From contig JAMYGW020000006.1 in assembly GCA_025617375.2 (NCBI GenBank), positions 1,431,001-1,495,000 on the forward strand: 64,000 nt of DNA, written 5' to 3'. How positions within the stretch are numbered: the stretch's first letter is position 1; each line of letters opens with the position of its first letter. Under the pieces are notes generated by a model. That model worked only from the letters and a program-made list of their open reading frames with translations, made no database searches and was not told where the DNA came from. This document shows positions 1 through 10,705 of the stretch, one piece after another. Both the position numbers and the translations under genes were made by a program. This DNA is from Acarospora socialis. Its lineage: Eukaryota; Ascomycota; Lecanoromycetes; Acarosporales; Acarosporaceae.

Positions 1-468
1 GCTCTGGAAATCAGAGAGCATCGGATAGCCATTGAGCAAGACACTGTTTCGGGGACGCTTTCCCGCCGTCATGCTAACGGTCTTGGTAGTAATGGAAAGG
101 CGATGGCGAGGGCATTGTGGACTAAAGCCTAAATTATCGAGCAAGGCTCTCTAGGATCATATTTCAGGCCTTTGAAGACTTTTTCGCGGAAATACTTTGT
201 TATTTGAGAAATGTCTTGATTGGTCGTCTGCTTTACTCCAATCAGGAGTAGCGCCGGCGGGACATACAAAAGGCAATTATATGCCTTGTGCAACATAGCC
301 TTACTTCTACGTGAGGCGCGACTGAAGGCCCACCACGTTATAACGGCTTCAGCCTCGTCATTCTCTTGTTGTTCTCTCAGGATTTTCAAATTCTGCATCA
401 CTTACGCCCGGGCTTTGAAACATCCACTCGATTTCACGCACTTGGTGATACTACAGCTTACTATAAGC
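1..468. other. Left-edge non-coding stretch
   Basis: No convincing coding signal on either strand. It probably holds the promoter and leader of the retropepsin-like gene that starts at 469. A short minus-strand reading frame (about 89 codons from an ATG near 398) has no recognisable similarity or splice context. Confidence 0.5.
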
Positions 469-1540
469 ATGCGTCATCCCTTTAAGGGTAAGCGAGAAGA
501 GCGACGGCCTGAGTATGGGATAATTGGTGCAGGTGTGGTCATGGGTGCTGCCGCTGGGTTGGGGGCTCCACCTGGCTTAGCTAACCACCTGGCACCTCAA
601 ACACCTCCCCGGCGTACCTCCAGCTTCATTCGGCGTGGTGAAAGAGTTGCAGACAGTAAAGAAGGCGCGAGACATTTTACCGCGAAAGTGCTCGCGTTGT
701 TGAAAGGAGGAGGAGAAGTGATCCTTGGGGATGATCCTAGGTTCGAGGATGTCGAGGTCACTAGAGGAAGCTCCGACAACAAGCTGGAAGAGGTACGAAG
801 GATACTGGCAAAGCACCAATCCCTGCAGACATGCTGATGAGTTGAGTTTAGAGTCTGCCGAAACTCGAATTGTTCGACTTCTCTCAACAAGACACGGTAT
901 TATCGACGCAAGATGTTGAAGATATCGGCGAGGCGATCGAACATATCGAAGTATATACCGGCTCTGGAGTCCTCAGAATGAAAGCCTTGCTCGATACGGG
1001 AATGGAGCCAAACATGATATGCCGCACGATGGCAGAAGCCAGCCAGCTTTTCATCAAGGAATACAACGGATTGGAGGCGCAGACTGCCGACGGAAGAACG
1101 TTCATGCCTGAAGGAGTCGTAACGATTCACTTCTCATTCCTATCCGGTAGGGCCGCAAAGTCATATCGTGTAGACTTCCTCGTTGCCCCTGAAACTGCGC
1201 CTTTCGACATTGCTTTGGGCAAGGAGTTTATTCGACGCGCTCAAGTATTCGTCAAGAACCCGGCCGGCTATGTCGTGCATTTCCCGAAAGTGACGAAAGG
1301 TACCACCTCCCACCATTCTGAGACCTACTTCAGTTGACTGACATCCGCGATTCAGAGAAAAAAGCGGAACTTGAGAAGAAGAAGCAGAAGCAGAAAGAAG
1401 ACAACGATGCCCTCGAAGCGCAGCGCGGCGAAATTGCCCGGCAGAAGAGACAGGAGCAGCGGACGGAGTGCAAATCTTCCGGCTCGGGATCAAGTAGCGC
1501 AGGTCGCAGCGCGTCTGGGACCAGCTCCAGTACCGGTTGA
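469..1540 (+). CDS. Small protein with a retropepsin-like aspartic protease domain
   Basis: Predicted exons 469-792, 852-1299 and 1356-1540; phases close and both introns carry a CTGA-type branch site. The protein is about 318 residues. A basic and glycine-rich N-terminal part is followed by a domain with the pepsin-type triad in LLDTGMEPNMI and the later hydrophobic strand FDIALGKEFI, which is the layout of single-domain retropepsin folds (peptidase A2 or Ddi1-like). The C-terminus is a Lys/Glu/Gln-rich probable coiled coil ending in a Ser/Gly tail. Such host-encoded retropepsin-like proteins are common in filamentous ascomycetes; their substrates are mostly unknown. No LTR, reverse transcriptase or integrase is seen nearby, so I treat it as a host gene. 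An additional upstream exon cannot be excluded. The domain call is fair; the function is unknown. Confidence 0.6.
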
Positions 1541-2542
1541 GCTCGGAGAGCTGAATGAGCTTCTATTCTCGGATTACTTCGATATGGTATGGACTGGGTA
1601 ATGGTATGTCCAAGATTGTCCTCGCTGACGATCTAATCTAACCACCGACAATCCAGAAGCCCTCCAGCATCCAACACTACTCCTAACTTAAGACGGGGAT
1701 CCACCGCACGGGACGTCTGCACTATCCCGACCTTCATCCGCAGGACGAGGAGAAAGTCATGCGTTCTCGGCCTTCACCAGCCACATCACTCCCTTCCCAT
1801 CATCGAGAGACTGATACCCCTTTACGTGACGTCCAGAGTCACGCTTTTTCCCGCCGCACAATAGATGAGGTAGACGTCGTCCATGTACTTCAGCATACTA
1901 ACTACATTGCTCCAAGAGACGAAAGACATCGATGCGAACTCTTGTCGCTTTGGACTTGGGCACAGATGGTACAGGTGTATTCCCGATACCCTGCTCTTGT
2001 CCATCGCACATTTTCAAGCTCCTTCCGTTGGCTTATAGACCTTTTCGAGACGGATCTCTCTTACCTTTCTTTTGCGATCGGTTTTCCTGGTCAAGATGAG
2101 GAATCCCGACCTCTTGACAATTGAAATCCATCTCTGGGTTTCTGAATACGTTTCCACTCATATTGAGAACCACATTGAAGATGCTTGGCTGAAGGACTTC
2201 AGTGCATAAAGATTCCCTCTTCAGTGTTTAATTGCATACTATGTATATAAGATACGCAAGGCCTTTACCAATTCACAGCTACATAGAAGAGCTCAAACCA
2301 AGTGTACGAAGTCCTACAGTCTCGGCATAAAGAGTACGTTTATGGCACAGGTGTCAGGCGAGAACATAGGTCCACTGGCGAACTCTGCGCCGAGGAGTAC
2401 GACGCGTCCCTAAGAAAGGCGGAGAGTATATTTTTCTGTTCGAAGTGTGAAGACAAGCCTTGTCAAGTTATTCTTCGAGTCGGCGGTAGGCTCTCCTTAC
2501 TTCGCCCCCTAAATCTCTACTGAGATACTCTATCACCGTGAA
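1541..2542. other. Intergenic region, 1.0 kb
   Basis: Lies between the retropepsin-like gene and the 3' end of the ArAE_2 gene. It holds a 121-codon plus-strand reading frame (1759-2124) with no recognisable motif, and a TATATAA at 2244-2250. I do not call a gene here. Confidence 0.4.
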
Positions 2543-5500
2543 TTAACGTATCTTCTGCTCCTTTATATCGAAGTCAACCTCCCCCGTGATCGCCTTCGTA
2601 TACACCTGGAGCTGCTGCAGCTCTTCGACGATATCCGTCAAGGCGGAAGAGTACGCATACTGATACACATCGGCCCATCTTCTGCTCTTGCCCGGCTTCG
2701 GCCGTTTGGGCACAGCGATCTGCTCCCGCTCCACCTGCTCCATCCGATCCAACAGCCGTTTCCTCGCCGCGGCTGCTGAGGGCAGGTAGCGCGGCACTGG
2801 CCTGCCGGCGCGCAAGGCTCCGGCTAGGATATACAGGTTCATTAGGATCGCCGCCACGGCGTCACGTCGGACGGATATTAGCATTTCATTGGCCGAAGCG
2901 GTACCAGCGAGCATGTATGGCTGGAAGTAGAGACTCGATTGCCGGATCTCGACAAGATGGTCAAAGAAGCGCTCGCATGCGTCGGTGAGAGCGCTGTATG
3001 GAAGGACGTCGAATGGTGCCCGGAGACGCTACAGGATTGTCAGCACTTTCATAGCAGCGAGTGTGGAAGTGGCCTACAATTTCATGCCGTGTAAGTTCCA
3101 TGAGCTGGCGGATCCGCACGAAGCCCTCGCGCAAGCGGCCTTCCAGCATCTCGGACCTTTCGAGGTCTTGAGGTCTGGGTTCTGCGCCATCGGCAGAATA
3201 TATGTATTTGGCGACAACTCCGCGGTATAATACAGCAGCATAAAGCATCATTATTGCCAAGGACTTCCTCAGCTCATGTCGTGCGATAAACGGCCAAAGG
3301 ATATAGTTGACCATGACAGCGGCCACCACACCCACCAAGAAAGTAAGGCCTCTTGTCCAGGCTATGTATGCTGCTGTTGGGGTTCCTCCGTGTTTGTAGA
3401 TGCTCAACGAGATGATAGTAAAGCTGATGCATCCAATAAGGCCAGATCGAGGGTGAGAGCTCTGAGTGAAGCGATACACCATAGGAATCATGAAAATCGC
3501 CGCAAAGATAGCCATTACAAATGGACTTCCATTACCGGCAGCATACGCAAGTCCGCCCCATACACTACCTATGACAACGCATAGTGTACGGCTCGTAAGA
3601 TCTTGAAGATTCCCGCCAACCCGTGGATGCATGTTCAACCAGACAACGACGACTGCCCACCAACACTCGCCATAATTCCACCAGCGATTGCTTTGTGGTA
3701 GCCACGCCGGGATTGAGAGAAGCGTTGTGACAATAGTAACTTTGAGAGCGAACCGCGCCTCGAACCCTTGCAGGCGGTGGAGGACCAGCCAGATACGGTA
3801 ACGGGTTGTTCTTGTTTCTGGCACGGATTGACGTGCTTCACTAATATTTGGTTGTATATGTTCATCGAAGCTTCCGGTCCGAATATTGGCTTCCGCATAC
3901 AGACCGGGGTTCACGGTGCTGTAACGACGAGGCAGCGGTATGTATGCTGTACTCTGTAGCTCCCGCATCGTCTTCTCGAGTTGTCTCTTAGTCCGAAAGT
4001 ACGATCCCGCAGTCTGAGAGGAGTTGTTTTAGCTAACGCTTCACTTGATATTGCTTTCCATGATACTTACTAATCCTCCTCGATCATGTCGTACCTGTGC
4101 GTTCGCGCGGAAAAAAGATTTCTTCAGAGGGTACGAAGGTAGCAAGATTCTTAGACCTCGCTTCTTTCCTTGAATCTCAACCACCTTTTTCAGAAATGTC
4201 TCGACATCGTCCGCTACTTGGCGGACTGGATGCACGAAAAGAAAGAGTTCGACGACTTCAGGGTGGTCAGAGTAGGTTGGAGGTAGACTTGGATGATCGA
4301 TCAGGGATAGATCTGCATCGTCAAACTCTGTCATGCGTGTGCGTAGATGGTGTAGAAGTCTAGTAAGATCAGATAGACACTTCTTATCCGGACTTAGCTT
4401 ATTACGATATCCGGATATATCCATAAGTATAGCGTCTCCACCACTCACAGCTTCCCTGATGGACTCAAGCAGGGCAGCGGTTGGCCTCGCAAGCACTGCT
4501 GTAACCAAGTGCATGGCCCGCGCTGATGATGGTATTCGTTTGACATCGAGGTTGTCGTAGGCCACATTCTCTATATCGACAATAGATTCAGCAAATTCTT
4601 GGCTAGACTGCTTTTGATACCCTTCAAACAGAGTTGTATAAGGTCTTAGTGCTAGTGAGCATCGCAACATGCCCTGTATGAGGTTCCGTAGGCTCCTTAC
4701 ATCCTCCGGCTGGAAGCGCGAGAGGGTTAGCTCGAGTGTAAAGTCACGCACGGCTTGGGAAAGGTTGACGAAATTCCAGGCTAAAGTCCTTTTTATGGAT
4801 GCGTTATCCGGCTGTGGAAACTCCAGTGATTGGAGCGTAGCATTGAGCGAGCTGTGAAGAGCAACGCTACCAGCTGGTGAGAGTTTGACATGATTTGTGA
4901 GGTAGAAGAGCTTACGCAAGAGACCGTGAGCCCGTATCCGGAAATAATAGCAGACAGACCCCCAAGCTAATAGCTTGGCCGACGATCCATGGAATTCCAT
5001 AGTCAAAAACCTTTCCCCAACCCACCACCTCCGAGGTATCAGCCAAACACGTATAGCACAGAGCTATACCGGTGCAGATGACAGCTTGATAAAATCTGGT
5101 AAAAATACATCTGAGCCAGGCTAAAGAAGCAGTAAGAAGTACAAGGAAAGTCGCCAATGCACCACCATAACCCGAACGGGCGGGCCCAGTAGAAGTTGAT
5201 ACAAAAAGAGCCAACGAGCCCCATCCGAGACCTGCTGCAGTACCAACGGTGGTCATTAGAAGACCATCGATCTGGGATCCAACCGATGTCCCGGCATGAT
5301 TCAGGATGGCCGAAAGTGTGAGGATATAGCTGTAGTGGCCAAGCCAATCGCTGGCCCTAGGTATGAGGCAGATAATGTACGCTATGAAGAATCCCAAGAA
5401 GGACTTTGCACACTTCATCCCTGGCCCCGTCTTTGAAACTAGACGAAGAGTCTCAATTGTCTCTTGTGCCTGCTTGAATACGAACTGGCCAAGGAACTTG

Positions 5501-6015
5501 GGACATTCGATCCGCAACACTCGCGGGAACGTGGTCGAATCTGCTTCTAGGGGATCCACATGATCTGAATTCAGAGTCCGGTCAAAGGAAGCATCAAAGA
5601 ACCCATCTCGAAGTTCCTCGAGTCCGTATGAGTCGAGGTTGATGTCCGCATCTTGAAGCAGGTGCTCGAGCAAAGCATGGCTGATGCTAGCTCGTGGAGA
5701 CGGAGGGACTGAACCGACAGGAGTCTTGGCACCTGGTGACCTATCAAACGATACTCTTGATTGATGTGGGCTTTGCCGGTACGATCCGAGATATCTGATT
5801 GACCCAGAAGACCGCCGTCGGGGAATCGGCTCAGGGATTCGAACATGCTTCTCTGAAGTGTCCCCAGTGTAAGGCGCACGGTGTAAGTGACGCGAGGTAG
5901 CATCCACACTCGCTTCATTGATATCGCTTGGATCTCTCCGCTGAAGCCGGGACGTTGGCGCAGTCAATTGAATTTCTGGGGGCAGGTCATAGGATTGCTT
6001 CCGACCTGCCGACAT
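2543..6015 (-). CDS. Large ArAE_2/FUSC-type membrane protein (aromatic acid exporter-like)
   Basis: Predicted exons 6015-4916, 4866-4071, 4013-3078 and 3028-2543, all phases closing; about 1105 residues. After a disordered Ser/Arg-rich N-terminus of about 190 residues comes a first block of hydrophobic helices (around residues 195-365, including FFIAYIICLIPRASDWLGHY), a long soluble middle with helical charged sequence, then a second hydrophobic block (WWAVVVVWLNMHPRVGG, and further helices) and a helical soluble C-terminus. This two-block layout matches the fungal family annotated as putative ER transporter 6TM N-terminal (ArAE_2_N), FUSC_2 and ArAE_2/DUF2421, related to bacterial aromatic acid exporters and plant ALMT channels. 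The substrate is not known for fungal members. The start is the first ATG (6015); it diverges from the sirtuin across 321 bases. Confidence 0.85.
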
Positions 6016-6336
6016 TTGGTGGGTCCTCAATTGTCAGTGCATCCTGATTTCTGCCATGCTGTGTAAGCAATGCACCACCTTGTAGTATCAGAGGTGAGGC
6101 AGAAGTATCTGTTGGCTGAAGATGCGGAGTCCAGATGAGACTTTTACCCCACATATATACTTTGTAGGGCAATGGATTGAAACGGAAGATTCCGACAAGC
6201 TAGTGTGGTCGGCGTCGGAGAATCCTCTGTTGCCGACTGCTATCCTGGAGCTCCTTGGCCACTTAAGTCAATCGGCCGGGGAGGGTACCTGGGACGCGCT
6301 GGGCACTTCTCAAAGGTACCTCCACGTCGCGGGAGG
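6016..6336. promoter_or_regulatory. Shared divergent promoter, ArAE_2 gene / sirtuin
   Basis: The two flanking genes are transcribed outward from this 321-base interval, so it must contain both core promoters and leaders. I see no clear TATA box. Confidence 0.5.
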
Positions 6337-8024
6337 ATGGCAAGAGAAAGACTGATGAACGAGCAAGGGCGGAAGACATCAACAGTCGAGATTGTGGATT
6401 TAACCTCAGAGGATGATTCGGACCCGTCTGATCTCAGCCAGCTCCATCGGGGAGCAGATGAGGACGCGCCGATCGTTGGCTATGAAGAAGAGGGCCAAGC
6501 GGGAGAGGACCAGTGGGAGTCTGGGTCTTTGTATGAAGATGCACTGGAAGAGCTAGAGGACGACCGGCTGGTTGACATGGGTAAGCATTCACACAAAGTG
6601 CAAGAGAGCTCACGCGCGTTTGCTCACTTGGCTGTGGCGTGTTCCAGTTGGAGAATCCTGCACCCTTGAGGAAGCGTTAACTTTCCGGAAGCGTCTTCGC
6701 CTCGTTGGCGAGGACCAATTTATTACGGATACAATCGAAGCTGAGACCATCACGGCAAAGAAGCTATGTACGGCCTTTGGTATAAGACCACCAGCATTCC
6801 TTGAGGGCGCGCCAGATACGGCCTATTACCCGCTACTGGGCCTTGGTATATCGCGAGAACTGTCTAAACGCTTGAAGCTCCCCCAATATAGTACCGTTGA
6901 CGACGTGGTTGATCTGTTGAAGAAGTCGAAGAATATTGTTGTACTCACCGGCGCAGGAGTTAGTATGTCTAAACCCAACGCAACCACAATAAGCTGACGA
7001 AGCGCGCAGATCTCGACGAGTCTTGGTATACCCGACTTTCGTTCTAAAGGGACCGGACTTTATTCACAGCTCGAGTACCTTGGTCTGAGTGATCCCCAAG
7101 AGGTCTTTGACATTGATCTTTTCCGAGAGGATCCAAGCATATTCTATTCAGTCGCGAAAGACATCCTCCCGTCCACCAACAAGTATTCGCCAACTCATGC
7201 ATTCATCCGGTTGCTGCAAGAGAAAGGCAAGCTCCTCACCAACTTCACCCAGAACATCGACAACCTAGAGCGCCATGCTGGCATCCTTCCTGAGAAACTG
7301 ATTCAATGCCACGGGTCCTTTGCGACCGCTTCATGCGTCGAGTGCAAATACAAAGTAAAGGGCGAAGAGATTCAGAAAGACCTCAAGGCTGGAAGAGTCG
7401 CTAAATGCGAGCGCTGCCTCCAGCAATTAAAGCAGGGTAACATTGGGGGCATGAAGAGGAAGAGAAGCTCCAATGGGCAAACGAAGCGAAAGCGACATAG
7501 CTACGATGAGAGTTCTGATGAAGAGGACTATAACATAAAAGTTGCGGGAGTGATGAAAGTCTGTCAATCTCTCTCAAGTAAATTAACCTGATCTATTTGC
7601 TGACGCTCGTAGCCTGACATCACGTTCTTCGGAGAAGATCTGCCCGCTACTTTCCATGATCGCCTGGTCAAGCACGATCGAGAGCTAGTGGACTTGGTCA
7701 TCGTAATTGGTACCTCTCTGAAGGTGGCCCCTGTCTCGGAAGTCGTGGGCTTTCTACCACCGAATGTGCCTCAAGTTTATATTTCACGAACGGTAAGCCT
7801 GGCACTATCTGTTTGGCCTACGAAGTAGCTAACAAAGTCAGCCTGTGTCTCATGTCAACTTCGATGTCGATATGCTGGGTGACTGCGACGTGGTGGTAGC
7901 CGAACTGACTAAGCGCGCGGGATGGGAGCTCAAGCACGAGATGGTCTCGCAGGACCAAGACGTAGAGATACAGCTTCAAGACGGTCACGAATCTCGGTAT
8001 ATGTTCAAGGTTGTTGGTGCATAG
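6337..8024 (+). CDS. Class I NAD-dependent deacetylase (Sir2/Hst1 type)
   Basis: Predicted exons 6337-6580, 6648-6958, 7010-7558, 7613-7792 and 7842-8024; about 488 residues. The acidic N-terminus (about 1-85) precedes the sirtuin core. That core contains LTGAGIS at about 181-187 directly followed by [10 protein letters not shown] (NAD binding), TQNIDNLE, catalytic His in CHGSF at about 286, a zinc ribbon with Cys at about 294, 297, 318 and 321, then PDITFFGE and GTSLKVAPV. Between the zinc ribbon and PDITFFGE lies an insert of roughly 45 residues with two KRKR clusters and an acidic DESSDEED stretch; it looks like a nuclear localisation and regulatory insert. The nuclear histone deacetylase role comes from the family. 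The intron 2 donor (GTTAGT) was chosen because only it restores GAGIS-TSLG. A second in-frame ATG at 6355 is also possible. Confidence 0.92.
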
Positions 8025-8668
8025 AGTGGCGTTGAGCGATGGATTAGCAAGCAAGGCGCTGGCATGCTGGGGATTGTGTGGACATCTTATTCTGGCTTGG
8101 TGCTCTCGTAGCTTACTTTCTGAATATCATGTGCAGGGCTGGATATCAGGTGTATCCTGGCCCATATTAGATTTGTTGACAGACCACATCAGTCTACACT
8201 GGCAATGTAAAGTTGTTGCTGAGAAAACGCTCTTCAGCTGAGACTCTACCTAGTGAGTGTAACTTCGTACTCAAGTGGCCGACAAGCCCTTATATCACTG
8301 CCGGTTACGGTACGCTTAACCTCGGTCGAAAGTGTGCCTAATCGTACCGTAACCGGTACGTGATATGACGACTTGTCGGCCGCATGAACAGCTTTCATAA
8401 TCACAACAAGACCAAAGTCGTGACATACAGCATAGGTCCAGCATAGGTACAGCCAGATAACAGAAGGGTTGGACCATTTGCGTGCTTGCCGGCCCTTCAG
8501 CACAGACGTAGTCAATGAAATGAGCCAATAGCAGTCATCTCGGGAAGGTCTCTGTTCCACCCGTACTGTCATCTGGCTGTAGTATTCTCCATGAAATACC
8601 ATCAATACTGTAGTGTTCTTTCTGTCATATCTTAAAAGTTCATCATTATTGCTACAGTGGACTGAAAA
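8025..8668. other. Intergenic region between convergent genes
   Basis: Contains 3' untranslated sequence of both neighbours and the fold-back element at 8277-8381, listed separately. No coding signal recognised. Confidence 0.5.
8277..8381. repeat. Imperfect inverted repeat (fold-back element)
   Basis: The left arm 8277-8314 pairs with the right arm 8343-8381 around a 28-base loop. Three blocks match exactly: the outer ten bases GGCCGACAAG, a central ATATCAC and the inner fourteen bases CCGGTTACGGTACG, about 31 of 38 positions in all. The inner blocks are themselves partly palindromic (CGTACCG...CGGTACG). It could be a small MITE-like relic or a transcription-terminating or mRNA-stabilising hairpin between the two convergent genes. 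No target-site duplication is evident. Confidence 0.75.
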
Positions 8669-9485
8669 CTATTCCACAAATTCAAATACTGCGTCATCCG
8701 TGTTCCCACTGACTGTTAGATTGTCAAGCCTCTCACTGAAGACCCACCCCTCCGCCTGCATGCGATCTATATCCGGCTCTTCCTCTCCCGGCATCACATC
8801 GGTCATTCGACCTTCTTCATCGGGGAGTTGCCACTTTGCGAACCTTTTGCCCTTCAAATCACCTTCTAGATCGCCAAACGCCCACCAAGTGACCCATTCG
8901 AGACGAAGGGAGCCCATAGTCACACGGAACTTCTCTCCAGGCTTGATATCTGCTGGCTTGAGCGTATGCTCATACCTGAACATTCTCTCCAGTGGCAGGT
9001 CATGCTTGACAATCAGCATGCCTTGTCCTTTGGCCGGAATGGTCTTAAAGCGCATCCAGGGCCATTCCCGTAGGTTCGGAGTACCAGGCCGTCCAGCATA
9101 ATTTGGTGTGCCGGCAAAGCGTAGTTGAATCCTACGCTTAGGGTCGGATAAGCTCTCAATACCGAACGCGCCCCTGAACAGCCCATCGTGCTGTTCGTGC
9201 CCTCCATTGTCGAGGACTGATGTGTTCGTGGACCTGGTGATAGGCGAAGATTCTTTGCTCGAAGAGACAATACGAGTAGTTGTGATAAGCTGGAAGGGTG
9301 TGGATGAGCTGGGCTGTGAAAGGGAAATCGTCGGTGAGGACGTCGTAAGGGTTATCTGGAGGTGAGCCTCAGCTCTGGCCGGCATGTCTCTAACTGACAT
9401 TAGTGAGCCGCAAAGGTAGACAGATAAGGATGAGAGCTGGAAGAGACTGAGGTGTGATATCTTACATATCCCTTTCAATGCTCAT
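8669..9485 (-). CDS. Conserved fungal protein of unknown function
   Basis: Predicted exons 9485-9466 (20 bases, coding MSIERD) and 9389-8669; the 76-base intron is GTAAGA...TTAG. The protein has about 246 residues. I do not recognise a catalytic family. The first half is rich in Ser/Thr and reads like an extended beta sandwich (alternating hydrophobic residues in HLQITLTTSSPTISLSQPS). The second half is basic and aromatic, with RFAGTPNYAGRPG, WPWMRFKTIP and LRLEWVTWWAFGDLEGDLKG, and the C-terminus is acidic. No signal peptide or membrane segment is visible. The splice model replaces a frame that would otherwise begin with a hydrophobic, probably intronic, stretch. Existence as a gene is likely; function is unknown. 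Confidence 0.7.
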
Positions 9486-10705
9486 CGCTCTGTGGTTATT
9501 TCTTTAAAGTCGTGATGTTCAAACAATCGAGGTTACTTCGTATAACCGATGTACTCGTTGCACGTTGATCAATGAAATATGATTGAAGTACGGTTTGCTC
9601 ATTGTAGATAGGACCTCACACATTGCTTGCGTGGCCTTTCTAAGAAAGGGTCCGAATGAACAACTATAAGGTACCAGGGTAATATATGAAACCCAAGCTC
9701 ACATGTGACATTCTTGTATGTCAGCCCTACTCGTAGGCGGGGACTCAGGGCATCCTGGGGGCTCAGACTTTCTGTAAGCGAGGTGCGGGGATTGTGTTGG
9801 TGCAATAGTGACCATTCAGCTTCTACATATCAAGCTGATGCCTTCCACATAACTCCGCCGCCACCAACACCAGATTCTGAATCAGCTTGTTGTAACTGAA
9901 CCCTCGTCGTTCTTTCTGTGCCTCGTGGGGTCAGAAGTTAATCTTCTCAATGATGAAACACGAACTCTACTCCTAGTTTGTTTCTGAGCCTCAACCAGCG
10001 GCTAACTTAGCATGATGACCCTTCATGAAGTTTTTCATTTGATGTTACTATAAGATAATATGACTCATTTTGTCCATCACTTTCTCTGCTGTGCTGAATG
10101 CGGCTTATCTTATTGCAAGGTTGCAATCTTGGTTTTTTGTGCCGCAGAGGCTTCGTTGTTTTGGTCTTCTGGTTGCAGCATTCTCATGCTTTGAGGCGGT
10201 GTTATGACCTGTCTGTATTGTTCGGTCTATGAGGTGTTATGTTGGATCCTTTCTATTGTCTGACTGGCCAAGCCCTCTACTGACGATGCCTTCCTGGGCC
10301 ACTTGAATCTAGATCAACCCCGAAACCCTGCCACGCTGCTGATGGGTTTACGGTAAGCCAGGCTGTACCGCTTTCCTGAGCCATGGAGATTTCTAAAACA
10401 ATGACATCCTGGAAGAAGTTGTGCTTTGCTGTGACTGCTCGTTTCAAGTGCCTCTTCCTTCTTACGTATTCTCGAAGGGCTTAGATGCTTTGACAGCCAC
10501 CTTTTCCTTTTGAGGCCATCAGAACCAACAAGTCAGGTATGTTGTGCCCCAATAACCTGCACTATAAAGATGGCCGTTCGCACAGTATCATGAGAGCACA
10601 TTATCTCAAAGACCATGAGTCCGCGTTCGAAATCAAGATAACCAACAACATATCTGGATAAGACTGTATAAACTTCTAAGAACATCAGATCGAATCTTCA
10701 TCGTC
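9486..10705. other. Intergenic region, 1.2 kb
   Basis: Lies between the divergent unknown gene and the secreted protease. A TATAAA-like element at 10563-10568 sits about 140 bases upstream of the protease start. I see no other gene, repeat or RNA. Confidence 0.45.
10563..10568 (+). promoter_or_regulatory. TATA box candidate for the secreted protease
   Basis: TATAAA in the sequence ACTATAAAGATG, about 140 bases before the start codon at 10706. Position and orientation fit, but this is motif evidence only. Confidence 0.4.

Noticed and set aside
1759-2124. 121-codon ATG-started reading frame after the retropepsin-like gene
   Set aside because: No motif, no splice partners and no recognisable bias; reads like chance coding.
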